A DNA stretch of 64,000 nt from Brienomyrus brachyistius (GCF_023856365.1 NC_064550.1:22011629-22075628); one strand, 5' to 3'; counted from the first letter of the stretch, positions 1-11,442 are shown. A program made the numbers and translations. The notes: generated by a model from the sequence alone, not told the origin.

Positions 1-2155
1 TGTAAGGATCCTGATGGGCAACCCGATAGGAGGGCATTACAGTAATCCAGTCTGGAAGTTATAAAGGCATGTATTAATTTTTCTGCATCATGAAGTGAGA
101 GCATCTTACGAAGCTTTGCTATGTTCCGTAGATGATAAAACGCAGTTCTAGTAATACTTCTTATGTGAGCATCAAAACATAGATCCAAGACCAAGATTTC
201 TAACCACCATGTTAGGTTGTGTAGAAAGGCCACCAATGTTGAAGTGGTGAAGCTTATTTCTTGCAGCCTTGGGACCAATTACCAGAACTTCTGTTTTTAT
301 TGTGTTTAACATAAGGATTTTTTTTGCCATCCAGCACCGGATATCTAATAGACAGCCTTCTAACTGAGATAGTAGTGATGTATCATCAGGGTTAACAGAT
401 ACATACAACAATGAAACCCAACACCATGATTTGTAATAATATTACCAAGAGGTACCATATATAAGGTAAACAGTAGTGGGCCCAGGAATGATCCCTGCGG
501 GACACCATATTTGACTATGGTGGCCTGGGAAGATTCATTTTTCACATGGGCATACTGATAGCGATCAGTTCAATATGAGCGGAACTAAGAGAGCGTTGTC
601 TCCTTAATGCCAACCACACCTTCTAACCAGTCCAAGAGGATATTACGGTCTACAGCATCGAATGCTACAGTTAAATCTAGTGATACCAACAGAGATATAC
701 AGCCATGGTCAGAAGCCACAAGTAAATCATTCATTACTTTGACTAGAGTGGTTTCTATGCTATGGTTTGGTCTAAAGCCAGACTGACATAATTCAATAGT
801 ATTATTTTTCTGTAGGAAAGAAGACAACTGACAAACTACAACCTTTTCCATGATCTTTGAAATGAAAGGAAGATTTGAGATAGGTCTATAATTTCCTAAA
901 ACACTAGGTTCAAGATTTGGTTTCTTTAGGACGGGTCTAATAACAGCTATTTGAAAAGGTTTTGGAACATATCCAAGCCTAAGAGATGTGTTTAACACAT
1001 TCCTTGAAGAATTTTGTAGGAATTGGGTCTACGAGGCTAGTAGAGGATTTACAGGAGGAAATTAAGCTCAAAAGTTCTGAGTGTTTTATAGGAATGAAAG
1101 ATTCAAAGGTCTCATTATTGGGAGGCATAAGACTAGCAGGAGGCTGGCAGGCGTAATTAGGTAAGGGTGTGCACTGGATGGTCTGTCTAATCTTAGTTAT
1201 TTTACCATTAAAAATGTAATAAAGTCATCACTCATAAGAGCTTGCAGGACTCGCGAGTTTAACAAAGAATTCTGTGTTAACCTAGCCACAGATTCAAATA
1301 GAAACTTAGGATATTGGTTTCATTCACGTCTATTAATCTGGATAGATACACAGACCTAGCAGTCACTAGTGCTTGTCTGTGTTTAGAGAGGCTCACTTTC
1401 CAGGCAGATTTGAAAACTTCTAGTTTAGTTGAGCGCCATTTGGGTTGAAGAGCTTAGCCAGCAAGACTAAGAACAAGAGTTTCAAATGTGATGAAGCTCA
1501 AACCACATTTCTCAGAGACTCCTAGGTTAGACTGAAAAATTGCAGCAACACCACCACCTTTGCAATTTGTTCAAGGGTTATGCTTATAACTGTATTCATC
1601 TGGAGTAGACGCATTTAGTGCCATGAATTCATCCGGTTTAAGCCAGGTCTCAGTAAGGCATAGGGCACCAAGACTAAAATCAGTAATCATTTCATTTATT
1701 AATAGTGCCTTAGGAGCCAGTGATCTTACACTGAGTTTAAGCCTTGCATCACAACTGTTTTCTAGTAACAGATTCATTGTGATTTTTGTTAAGTTATTAT
1801 GGCACACACTAGGGTGGAATAGGCTTCCATGATTAAAGACGCGGGGAGCAGACACAGTCTCAATGAAATTAACCCTCTGTGACGACTCTAAGCGACTAGC
1901 AGGCAGTCGGTTATGCCGGTTTGCCTGCCGCCTGGACTTGGCTCTGGCTAGTCAGCGATTTGCCTGGAGACTATGAGCTATGCTTTTAGACAGGGGATCG
2001 GCACCAGCCCGCGAGGGATGAATACCGTCCCTCTTCAAAAAGCCCAGGCCTACCCCAGAACATCCGCCCAACTTTCCTTGCTCTTTCCTGCCATGAAACC
2101 AACAGGTTACTGATTTCATGTCATTTGTCACAATACTCATCAAGAGTGTTTTGTT
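1..2155 (-). mobile_element. L2-like LINE, degenerate, enters from left edge
   Basis: Minus-strand reading from right to left gives, in order: a piece with the block KRDGIHPSRAGAD (about 2143-1952), which resembles the C-terminal Asp-x-x-His block of the SGNH esterase found in ORF1 of fish L2/CR1-group LINEs; an apurinic-type endonuclease start with the phrase ALCLTETWLKPDE (about 1855-1571); and a reverse transcriptase piece with YRPISNLPFISKIMEKVV and FRPNHSIETTLVK (998-585). The order endonuclease then reverse transcriptase is that of a non-LTR retrotransposon. The frames are broken by stops and shifts, so the copy is dead. It lies antisense in a samhd1 intron and its right end is within a few tens of bases of the splice acceptor at 2169. 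The clade call (L2) is from remembered motif similarity; the LINE identity is secure. Confidence 0.88.
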
Positions 2156-2169
2156 CTGCTGTCATTCAG

Positions 2170-3574
2170 GTAGTGAAGATGGACTATGGACAAGAGAAGA
2201 AGAACCCAATCGAAGAAATGCGATTCTACAGCAAGGATAACCCTGACGTTGGGAAACCATTAGATAAAGACATGGTACGCTACCCGGCATAAATGTCCAA
2301 TGCAAATAATTCATATAATACACACATCAAGCCTTTCTGTCACAAAATCTGACAATGGCGACTGTAAACCAGACATTGCTGCAAATTTAGTTTTTTACGT
2401 TTCTCCAGGGTTGCCAACTGTTTGTAAATTTACAGTTAGTCTATATTAAATTTACCCTTTAAATTTAATCCTTAAATAAATTTGATTGTCCATAAAAAAG
2501 GTAAAAAAAATATGGTGTCAGTAAAAACTGTGGTGTGTCGGGCTTGTCAGTAAAATCACAAATTTAAGGTTGGCAACCATGCATTCATCTGCTGACCCAC
2601 AGCACAGGGAAATGTGATGTAGCTCCTTGCCAGCTTTGTTAGGCCATCCAGCATGGAAGGTGTGAAGGAGCTGACGGCTGGCTGTGATATCGCCAATCAG
2701 CATGTCAGTTCCCTCTGGTAGGGGCCTGTTGCTAGAAAGCCAACTGTAGGCAGAACCTATATATCATATGCCAGCCATTGTCACAGCGAAACACAATAGG
2801 ATAAACTTCATTGATCCTACAGGGAAATTCTTGTGCAAACAACAGCAAGGTACAGAGTGTAGACAAACATATAATGTAAATCAGACAAAGTGCAAAGACA
2901 GTACACACAGTGCAGTCCTTAAGCAAGTAAAAGAGTAAAAAAGCTAAAATCTTATTGGTTCCTGAAAACTCCATCTCCTCTAATACTGTTCATATCAACA
3001 CTAGCAAGAATGCAGTTATGCTTTATCACATTCTCACGACTAAAGGCTATTTACATATGTGGCAGGCAAATGTTTGATATTTGCACCAAGAGCAATTAGC
3101 TACACACATCAGTTCATGGTAAGTGGTGACAAGATGTGGTATTTGAAAATTAATTTCTCCAATGTAAATACATAAAACCATTTAACATACTTAGATTTAT
3201 AGTTTTTCATGCCAAAAGAACGGACTGCTGATACAAACTGTTAGCATCCGTAAAGACACATTGCTGCTTTAGCTACAGTTCTCTGTACAGTTTGTGTTAA
3301 AGTAATTTACAAAGAGCATGAATTGTGCAAACATTATGTATTAAATCCACATTCTTGAATGGGGGTGTAAACAGCTGGTCATTCTGATGTAGTCTGGGAA
3401 AGAGCCTGATCACTTATGTGCTGTTTGACATTCTAACCTTAGGTCTGTAAGCTTCTCCCTGAGACGTTTTCAGAGAAGATAATCCACGTCTACTGCAAAA
3501 AGACGGATAAAGAGAGCCTGGATGTGGCCAAGGAGTACTTTAAGGAGTGGTACGACACCATTAATAAGGGTTAA
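2170..3574 (+). CDS. samhd1: SAMHD1, last two coding exons (partial gene)
   Basis: Exon 2170-2274 (acceptor cattcag, donor gtacgc, 35 codons) and exon 3443-3574 (acceptor accttag, stop TAA 3572-3574) join in phase 0. The product contains MDYGQEKKNPIEEMRFYSK and then LLPETFSEKIIHVYCKK, closely matching the C-terminal part of vertebrate SAMHD1, the tetrameric dNTP triphosphohydrolase that lowers cellular dNTP pools and limits reverse transcription. The HD catalytic core lies to the left of the window. The protein ends EWYDTINKG, shortly after the segment that in mammals is followed by a further tail of about 50 residues carrying the CDK-phosphorylated threonine; that tail is not visible here. 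The upstream intron is occupied by an antisense L2-like LINE. Gene assignment is strong; the exact 3' end of the protein assumes no further alternative exon. Confidence 0.9.
2795..2840 (+). repeat. Fish LINE-tail-like repeat in samhd1 last intron
   Basis: The phrase aacttcattgatcctacagg followed by gaaattct is the familiar 'ACTTTATTGATCCC..GGGAAATT' end found on many dispersed fish retroposon copies. Only this short signature is recognisable, so the rest of the copy is not delimited. Confidence 0.5.
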
Positions 3575-3965
3575 TCTGCATGTCAGAGCAGCATTTGCCA
3601 TGGAAGAGGATGCATTTATTTTATACTTCATGTTTATTCCCAGAATCTTTCATTTATGTGCTGTAATTGTTGTGATGTCACACTGAATCCATTTAATGTA
3701 ACAGTTTTCATATTGGTGCAATTTAGAACATTTTTCTGTTAGAATTATCATGCATGTTGGTATGTACTGCGGGTATTTGCTGTTTAGTTTGGGATGCTGT
3801 ACATTTGTTGTACCCAGTTATCACTATGTACCACAACCACAGTGTATGAAATACAGATGGTTCTTGTTCATATCTGGAAGGTTCCTGCTACAGCAGTGAT
3901 GGTACACATGATTGTCCGAACATCTACCATGTTAAATCTAGATTAAAAACCTTCTTGTTTTGTGT
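3575..3965 (+). other. samhd1: samhd1 3' UTR, probable
   Basis: AT-rich non-coding sequence directly after the samhd1 stop codon. An ATTAAA variant polyadenylation signal at 3942-3947 would end the message near 3965. No canonical AATAAA was noticed before it, so the end is tentative. Confidence 0.4.
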
Positions 3966-4109
3966 GCATTTGATAAATTTCCATGGTTAACCAATATTGC
4001 ATTTTTTATTCTTAAAAATACTAGGTATCATTTCTTGCTGTTTTCCTTTATGTAGCAGGTACTTTTGCTGTGGTGTGACAGTGAGAATCAGACAGCAGGG
4101 TCAGTCAAT

Positions 4110-4225
4110 GTCCCGTGATTAGCTGGGGCTATGGGCCTTGCTCAGGAGCCCATCTGTGATATGTTTCCTTTTCAGACATGGGATTAGAGCCACCAACCTT
4201 CTGGATATGGAGCCTTTTACCATTT
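4110..4225 (+). repeat. SINE-like remnant
   Basis: The stretch with gggccttgctcaggagccc, then gggattagagccaccaacct and tctggata, has the wording of the 3' half of dispersed fish tRNA-type retroposons (similar phrases occur in the copies near 10.7 and 44.6 kb). No box A is visible and the ends are uncertain. Confidence 0.4.
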
Positions 4226-4522
4226 GAGATACCCCCTGTCTTTTTCACTGTTATTATTTCATGTTTATCTAAAGCACTTCTAAATACCATTGATTATGAA
4301 AGGTGTGATAAACCTCAACTTGTCTTGCTTCGATTTTATTCTCTGACTTGTTCTTCTTGTTTATCAGAAGTCATAATGTTTTTTGGAAAATGTGGGTGAA
4401 AGAATTTGCATGTACTTTCTCAGGATATAACATTATGGATAGAAAATTATTAATAAACTCTACGTTAATGGTGGCTTGTTCAATACTGTAATTGTTGTTA
4501 TTATTGTAATTGTCTTTGATTA

Positions 4523-4614
4523 GGGAAGTTCTAGGTACCTCAGAGTGATGCTGGAGAAATGGCATATATCCTGAAGAGGGCAGCATTTTTCAGGATCTCT
4601 TCCTGAGCTCAAAC
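4523..4614 (+). repeat. Unclassified dispersed repeat, copy A
   Basis: About 90 bp that recur at 7593-7686. Shared blocks are gaagttct, gagtgatgctg, gggcagcatt and tcaggat followed by cttcctgagctcaaac. I do not recognise the family; no terminal inverted repeats or coding content are evident. Confidence 0.6.
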
Positions 4615-4781
4615 CCATGCATCACACAGTCATACAGCTTATGGTCAATCTGTGATCTGCTTCATTGTTAAACACGTTGCTACTCCAGATTAGACTTTAA
4701 TGGCCACAGTTTACGCCTATCAATTTCCATATCGAAACATTATAGGCGAGATAATTATGTGTGTTTGATTGGACATTAGAA

Positions 4782-5255
4782 TGAAGCAGAGCGAATGGAG
4801 GCTCTGATTGGGGATCTCGAGAGACTGAGCGAGGAAGCTGAGCGTCTGGGATTGCGGGTGTCCTGGATAAAGACCAAGATCCAGGCCTTTAATGACTGCT
4901 TAGGCACAACCATCAGCAGTGTGTCAGTTATGAGAAAGTCCTGATGCTCCCTGTCTTGCTGTATGGCTGTGAGACATGGACACTAGCCAGTGAGCTGAGA
5001 CTAAGACTGGACTCCTTCGGTACTGTGTCTCTTCGGAGAATCCTTGGCTACCACTGGTTTGACTTTGTGTGGAATGAGCGGTAGCTAGAGGAGTCCTGAA
5101 TGAGGCACGTTACCTGCATTGTGAGGGAGCATCAGTTACGACACTACAGCCATGTGGCACGTTTCCCTGAGGGTGATCCAGCTCACAGGATCCTCATTGC
5201 TGAGGAGCCAAGGGGCTGTACCAGGCCGAGGGGACGCCCACAAGAGATGTTAGGT
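4782..5255 (+). pseudogene. Non-LTR retrotransposon reverse transcriptase fragment
   Basis: Plus-strand frame from 4795 reads LSEEAERLGLRVSWIKTKIQ, a phrase typical of the palm region of fish LINE reverse transcriptases. After an internal deletion near 4940 the next open piece reads LLYGCETWTLASELRLRLDS and RRILGYHWFDFV, and the segment to 5240 still carries the reverse-transcriptase C-terminal region. Stops and shifts break the frame, so it is a dead remnant. The clade (I/Nimb or RTE-like) is not resolved. Confidence 0.8.
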
Positions 5256-5263
5256 GGTACCTT

Positions 5264-5350
5264 GGGCGGAGCTTAATTTTGCTCCGCCTCTGACGTCATA
5301 AGCGAAAGGGGCGTGGCCTTTTTCTGATTGGTCGGGGTTCTCTATATACC
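5264..5350 (+). promoter_or_regulatory. Promoter-like motif cluster (GC boxes, CRE, CCAAT, TATA)
   Basis: Within 87 bp: an 8-bp inverted repeat GGCGGAGC (5265-5272) / GCTCCGCC (5281-5288) containing a GC box; a TGACGTCA cAMP-response element (5291-5298); a GGGGCGTGGCC GC/KLF box (about 5308-5318); an ATTGG, i.e. inverted CCAAT (5326-5330); and TATATA (about 5343-5348). Order and spacing resemble a compact RNA polymerase II promoter firing to the right. No recognisable gene follows within 1 kb, so it may be the promoter of a retroposed or viral-type insert, or chance. Motifs are seen; function is inferred. Confidence 0.4.
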
Positions 5351-6230
5351 ATACATGCTTATGCCACGTGCAGCCGATAGGGGTCCATATGGTTTGGGAG
5401 ATTGTTGTTAAACATTAATAGAATAAAAATACATTACATGTATTTTATTAATGTGCTTTTTTAGTTACGTTTTTAAGGAATAATAAAACATAGCAGGATG
5501 AATGCGTCCAGCGGGGGTCTGTCCGGCCTATAGCCGCGTGTTGTTAGTAAGCGCCACGGCGTATTTTAAAAGCACCAAAATGTTTTAAAGAAGAAAAACT
5601 TTAGTGTTATTTTAAAAGAAAAGCAGGGTGAATTTAAACAAACATGCCCAAAAGAAGCAGAAGAGCAAATTTAAACAAGCGCAAGCGAAACCAATAAACA
5701 TACAGCCCGTCGTTTTAAAAGAAGAGAGCACTCATTATATTTAACCAACACGTTATAAGAAAGACTTTAGTGATATTTACCAGGTTGGAGAAAGCATTTA
5801 AGCAGCAAACTTTTAGAAGAAATAGGACGAAACGACCCCGGAGCTCTGCCATACGCGACTGGTCTGTTTGAACAACGCGGTCGAAATGAAAGACCTGGGT
5901 CCAGCGCTTGTTACATACGCAACCACACCGACACCATTTCAAGATGAAGGACTTTTCTGCCAATGTAACTAATAAAGTAAAACGCTCTAAGCATTTTCGA
6001 CAGCAATAATCAAAGAATAACGCGGTTAATTCTTGTGTAAATGGGCGCATGCGCTCTCTCTGGCTCGCTCTCATGTAGCACATGCGCGTACATCCACACA
6101 GCATTTCCTTCCAAGAACCAGCTCGTTGCGTAAAGCAACTGTCAAATGGCTACCAGCGGAAATTGTTGTCGTGATGCTAACCGAGGGCCCTGGATTGTGA
6201 GAAGCATGCCGCTATCCTGACAGAATGAAC
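5351..6230. other. Unassigned segment after promoter-like cluster
   Basis: Nothing here matches a gene I know. It contains TTTAAAAGAA-type repeats, an ATG-started 17-codon open frame very rich in Lys and Arg (5644-5697), and a 56-codon open stretch ending at a TGA at 5945-5947. Minus strand has a 129-codon Cys-rich open frame (6104-5715) of no recognised family. CpG frequency looks higher than in neighbouring DNA. Confidence 0.4.
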
Positions 6231-6564
6231 ATTGATTCTATATGTTAATCTTGATTACTTGTAAATAGCATAAAATAATCTATTTCTAATTTTAAAAGAT
6301 CAAAAGTTGATCTCAAACACAACACCCCCGAATTGTTTAGCTACATTTAGCTAAATTTATCTATGTCAGGTTAATCAAAAGGAATAAAGCACTATAACTT
6401 GAAAAGATGCATGACACATTAGTATGCATTTTCAAACAATAGCATTTAAGGAATAAAAACAATTTAGTTGTATTTTGTTAGTTTATTATTAATTTAATAG
6501 CTGTGGAAACCAGTGAACGATACTTAGCAACAAGCATCAAAAACATTTTAAAAACTTTGGTACA

Positions 6565-6925
6565 GGGGCGGCATGGTGGTGCAGTGGTTAGCACTGTTGC
6601 CTCACACCTCTGGGACCTGGGTTCGAGTCTCCGCCTGGGTCACATGTGTGTGGAGTTTGCATGTTCTCCCCATGTCGTCGTGGGGTTTCCTCCGGGTACT
6701 CCGGTTTCCCCCCACAGTCCAAAAACATGCTGAGGCTAATTGTACTTGCTAAATTGCCCATAGGAATGCGTGTGTGAGTGAATTGTGTGTGAGTGTGCCC
6801 TGAGATGGGCCTGGCCCCCCCTCCTGGGTTGTTCCCTGCCTCGTGCCCATTGCTTCCGGGATAGGCTCCGGACCCCCCGCGACCCAGTAGGATAAGCGGT
6901 TTGGAAAATGGATGGATGGATGGAC
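6565..6925 (+). mobile_element. tRNA-derived SINE, near full length, GGAT tail
   Basis: Starts gggcggcatggtggtgcagt, has a box A-like tggtgcagtggttagca and a box B-like gggttcgagtc, a body with tttcctccgggtactccggt and cccacagtcc, and ends in a (ATGG)n tail. This is a very widespread fish retroposon. Further copies or pieces in the window are at 62845-63138 (plus), 39446-39592 and 39846-40090 (minus), and probably 23735-24400. Family name not assigned. Confidence 0.8.
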
Positions 6926-7592
6926 AATCAGGAATTCACATGAGGTAAATGACGGTGTGTGGCACACAGGAGGATCGAACGAGCCGGTCATGACAGCTTA
7001 TTACTGGAGATGTTACTGGTAATACTTACCTAGTTAAACCTCATAAAAGGTTCTTGATTTTATTCAGAAGTTAATCAATATTGAATATTGAATCAATATT
7101 CAGTTCAGTGTCTATGTAATTTCTTTGTCGACGTTCTGTAATATAGTGCTGACCCTTGCAAACTCTTACTTTTGCAGGAAGTGTACAATCTCTATGGCAT
7201 GTTTCATACCAGATACCACATCCAATGCAAGGCCTGCCATCATCATGTGGGTGGAAAAAGTGGGTCAAAGCTGAGTCATGTACATGTATGTTGCTAGCAT
7301 ATATCACTATGCACTGTAAACTATGAATAAAATGTATATTGGTGGCGGTTTGTTCAAAAATAATAAACCTCCTTGTTGACTCTGCCTGGCTGCTGTTTCT
7401 GATATTTAACCATTAGAGGGCGCCATTTCTCGTTTCTTTTTTTTTTTTAAGAAAGCAACGTGCTCACGTCCATCGCGGTTATTATTTTTATTATTTTTTA
7501 ATACATGTACGTTTTACACTGAGATTGTGCTGTGATCACTAAGCAGTTTTTAAATTTCGTTTTTTTTAAATTCTGTCTTTATTTTGTTTTAA

Positions 7593-7686
7593 TGAAGTTC
7601 TTGCTGGGGCACTTCGGAGTGATGCTGTGGAGATGACCTACCACAAAGGGGGCAGCATTCCTCAGGATATCTTCCTGAGCTCAAAC
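7593..7686 (+). repeat. Unclassified dispersed repeat, copy B
   Basis: Second copy of the element at 4523-4614, same orientation, sharing gaagttct, gagtgatgctg, ggcagcatt, ctcaggat and cttcctgagctcaaac. It is followed by a short TA run. Confidence 0.6.
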
Positions 7687-9500
7687 ATATATATATATAT
7701 ACGAGGTTGAAGATAGATGCCAGTGGCCCTGGACTCCCTGCTGAATTTTGTGGCATCTAGTAGTTTTACTCATGGGATCCGTTCTGTAGTCTTTTGAGTC
7801 TTACTCCGCTACAGTTTCACCGAGCTGAACATAAACGTTATTACATTTCGATTAATTGCTGGCAGAGTCCAGAAAAATCCTAGTCTAAACTTCCCAGTAA
7901 GATTTTTTTTTTCCCAACAGAATGCATCACGTCGGCGTCTGTATTTTTGTGATATAAACGCTTGATTTCAGAAACCATAATGCAGTTGGGGGAGCCTTAC
8001 TGGTTGTCTCCCCCAATTCGTTTGGCGATTTGAAACCTATCTTAGATTTGACTTCATGTTCTTCTGTTGCTGGCCCATTATCAGTGACCCTGTCCCTCAT
8101 TCTGCCTCACACATCGTACGGATCTTTGTAGAACGAGAGAAATTGGGGAAAACCCCCCCCTCCCAAAAAAAAAGTCTATTTCTTGTTACAGGCATGGTAC
8201 TCGTGCATGACAAGAGTATGGTATGAAAATGGAAAAGCGGGTCGGTTTTGCTTTTGGAATGGAGGTACATGGGACGCAGGAGACAGTGTGTTATGGGGAA
8301 ATCGGGTTCTGAGCTGATCAAACCTAGTAGGCGGAGCCTTTGGCTACGGCGACACTCATTGGCTGTTAACCAGCTGCTGGAGAGGAGACAGATAAACGGC
8401 TCTTTTTCTTCGGTTGCATGCTGCTCTCTGCTGGTCGTTCTTGTCGTTGCCCTGCTACAGTCCTCCTGAATTCTGAATTTAGTTTTGAGATTTCTTTTTG
8501 GTCCCCCCCCCCCACCTCTGTGGGGGTGGGAAGACATGGACAGGAAAGGATTATCTTTCAACAGGAAATGGAATTAAACACACAACTGGCCAACATCCTG
8601 TGACACTGATTCGCCGAATCAAGCAAAAGACACATGCAGTCATAGATTTTTATTAAATTGAGCTCCCCCCCCCCCCCAGGGAAAAAAACGGGTATTCATC
8701 ACGTTGTGGGGACATTGTGTCCTCATAAGGCAAGGTATACTCGCTCAGACACACACACACACACCACATGGGCCTGCTGCCTCCTTGTATTTTGATAATC
8801 TTCATCCTCCCTGACCTGTTGCCCCCCTCCTGGCGCCTGTGGTCTATGCTCCCCCCGTGCCCCCCTACCCCTTTGCGCCCCCCTGCTTGGATAATGGAGA
8901 CCAGCTGCTGCAAGGTGCCTTCCCAGTTCTCACCCCACACTCCCCAAACCCGAACTGCCCGTTGCCGTTCATTCTGCACCATCCCGTCCCCCAGCAACCC
9001 CCCGTGGACATCAATCGCCTCCGCAGTTCTTAGAGATGACCTCATGGCTTATTCTCCATTTACTCCCTGAAAATACGTATTATAGTCTAATACCTAATTA
9101 TGACATGAAGAAGGTACCGCTCCCCCGTTCTTCACTGTTTCATAACCATGCCATTCCCGGTCAAGCCGCTCTGTGATGGGGGGTGGAAGGGGGGGGCTGT
9201 ACCTCTTAGGCACTATGTGAATCAGGCCTGTTGTTGACAATTAACTAAATGAGTCTGTAGGCTGCAGGCACACTTCAGGAGGAATGCAGTGTTGGGGTGT
9301 GTGTGTGGGATCAGTGGACAGGTAAACTGGGCTTAGTGTGCCTGTGGACCCCCCCAACTCACCCCACAGCAGGGCACAATGTCACCTTGTGGGGACATTT
9401 TATCGGTTTATTGGTTTTTATAAAAATCTGTGATTGCAATAAAAAAAAAAATGCCAAAGGTCTCGTATTTAGTCTGGTTACTTAAGGTTACTTAAGGTTT

Positions 9501-9606
9501 GTGTGCTTGCGTGCATGTGTGTGTGTGTGTGTGCGTGTCTGTTTGTTTGTGCATGTGTGTGTGTGTGTGTGTGTGTGCGTGTGTGTGTGCGTGTCTGTGT
9601 GTGTAT
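9501..9606. repeat. TG/GT microsatellite, interrupted
   Basis: About 105 bp of gtgtgtgt with scattered c and a interruptions. Both strands give spurious Cys/Val or Thr/His open frames. Confidence 0.95.
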
Positions 9607-10614
9607 GAGTCTTCTTCAGGAGTGGGGCAGATAAAGGGGCAGGAGAGGGTGGCAGACAGCCAAGCAGAGGTGTGGAACCGAAGCTCAGACCAGCAGTGGT
9701 ACTTCCTGTCCACCCCCCTACTTCCTGTCCCCCACCACTTCCTGTCACCTTGTGCCCCCCTCCTTCCTTCCCACTGGCTCCAGCTGGTGTTCAGTACTCA
9801 CTGAACCCAGAAACAAAAACCTCTCCAGCAGGACAGTGCCCCCCCCTCATCCCCCACCCAAAACTATATCACCTTTGGTGCCAGAATTGTCTTTTGAAAG
9901 AGTTTCATTCAGTCTGAGCCATCGGTTCGGAGCAAAGTGTAATCGAGGGATGCAAACACAGCACCGCTGAAGATTACAGCAGGAGACCATCCAGGCAAAG
10001 AAACTCTGGTACGTCGCACCGCAGCCTCGACACAGCAGATGCAGTTTGCCGATGTTATCGTTCGAGAAGCTATACACACATGGGCCTCTTTACTAGGTAC
10101 CCCTACATAGCCCCCCCGAAGGATTCCCTTTGACCCCAAGACCAGAACCAACCCAAGAGTTTCGGGACGCCTCCCTGCACACCGCTGCTGTACTGAGCTG
10201 TTACCTTATCACTTGCGTCCTTCCCGTTAGCTCTACCGAGTCCGGCCATCCTCCTCTGACCTCTCTCATTAACATGGTGCTTCTCGGTAACGTAACTCTC
10301 TGGCATGACTGGATGTTTTTGGTTCTCGCCATTCCCTGTAAGCTCCAGACTATTATAATGAGGGAAAATCCCGGGAGGGCAGCTCTTTCCGAGACACTGG
10401 AACTGCCACGTCATATAAGCAGGATGTGTACCTACTAAACTGGCCACTGAGTGCATTATAAATCCATTGACAGAGCTGGATATTGTATGGAAGGAATCAG
10501 CTCCAGTCGTTTGGTGAAGGGGAACATGGCCATTCCTGATGGCATGAACCTGCAACCTTCGCCTGATAGCGCCATGTCTTCAACCAGTACACTTTTTTTT
10601 TTTTTTACCTATTT

Positions 10615-10785
10615 AGTTAGGCCTCACCCCACTGAAAGAAGGTCACCGGTTCAGATCCCGGGGTCATCAGAGTGATGTCACTGTTGGGCCTTTGAGCAAG
10701 ACCCGTAACCCCAAATAGGTCCAGGGACCGTCTGATGCTGCTTGTCGCTATGAGTATCAGCAATATAAATGTAAATGTAGAAGTC
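10615..10785 (+). mobile_element. tRNA-type SINE
   Basis: Box B-like ggttcagatccc near 10650, then tgggcctttgagcaagaccc and gtaacccc, ending in an aatgtaaatgta tail. The same layout (box B, then 'caaggcccttaaccc', then an aatgtaaat tail) recurs at 44560-44735, so these two belong to one family distinct from the GGAT-tailed SINE at 6565. Confidence 0.65.
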
Positions 10786-11137
10786 GTCACTTAAAAATGG
10801 CTACCGACTAATTCAGGTCTTTCCCCAAAGACAACACTGGCTATAATAATAATAATCCTATTGTGTAATATTAACCTGAGCCGTTCCCCTGTGGCAGGAG
10901 CCTCGCATCGCGTCTCCTGCATGGTGCACTGTGTTGTTTGTGTTTTTTTGAGGTGTGGCGTCTTTCTCTTGATTGGTGCTTTGATCTCAGGTGGGAACTG
11001 GTGGGGGGGAGGAGTCAATCAGCCATTTGTTACTCATTTAACATGTCAGTGAGAGGCGTTAATTGGCAGCGAGAAACCCTTTCATCACGTCGGCCCTGGA
11101 CCTGGAAGCTAAAGGGCCAGCAAACCCCCCACCACAC

Positions 11138-11192
11138 CCACACACACACACACACTAACACACACTAACAAACACACACACACACACACACA
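11138..11192. repeat. AC microsatellite, compound
   Basis: Runs of cacaca interrupted by cactaacacac, about 55 bp. Confidence 0.9.
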
Positions 11193-11442
11193 ATGGGCTG
11201 GCAAATAGCTGGCAGTTTTCTAAATCTGTTTATTTCCTTCCAAAAACCTTTAGCGGTACCATCGGTGCACATACCGCCCTGGTGATCTCGGCCCACGCTG
11301 TGTACGGACCAGATTCAGGAACCTCTAGGTTTCATGTGAGTCGAGGCGAAGCTGTAGAGATGGAGATGTGGCAGGTTCGGAAAGCGCGGCTCCTTCACGA
11401 ACGACCACAGGGAAAGGAACTGTTTGGCCTTGGCATTCTGCT

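Noticed and set aside
5715..6104. 129-codon minus-strand Cys-rich ORF
   Set aside because: No similarity to a family I know and no promoter or polyadenylation context on that strand; kept only as part of the unassigned 5.3-6.2 kb segment.
9488..9804. Cys/Val- and Thr/His-rich ORFs on both strands
   Set aside because: Direct translation of the TG microsatellite.
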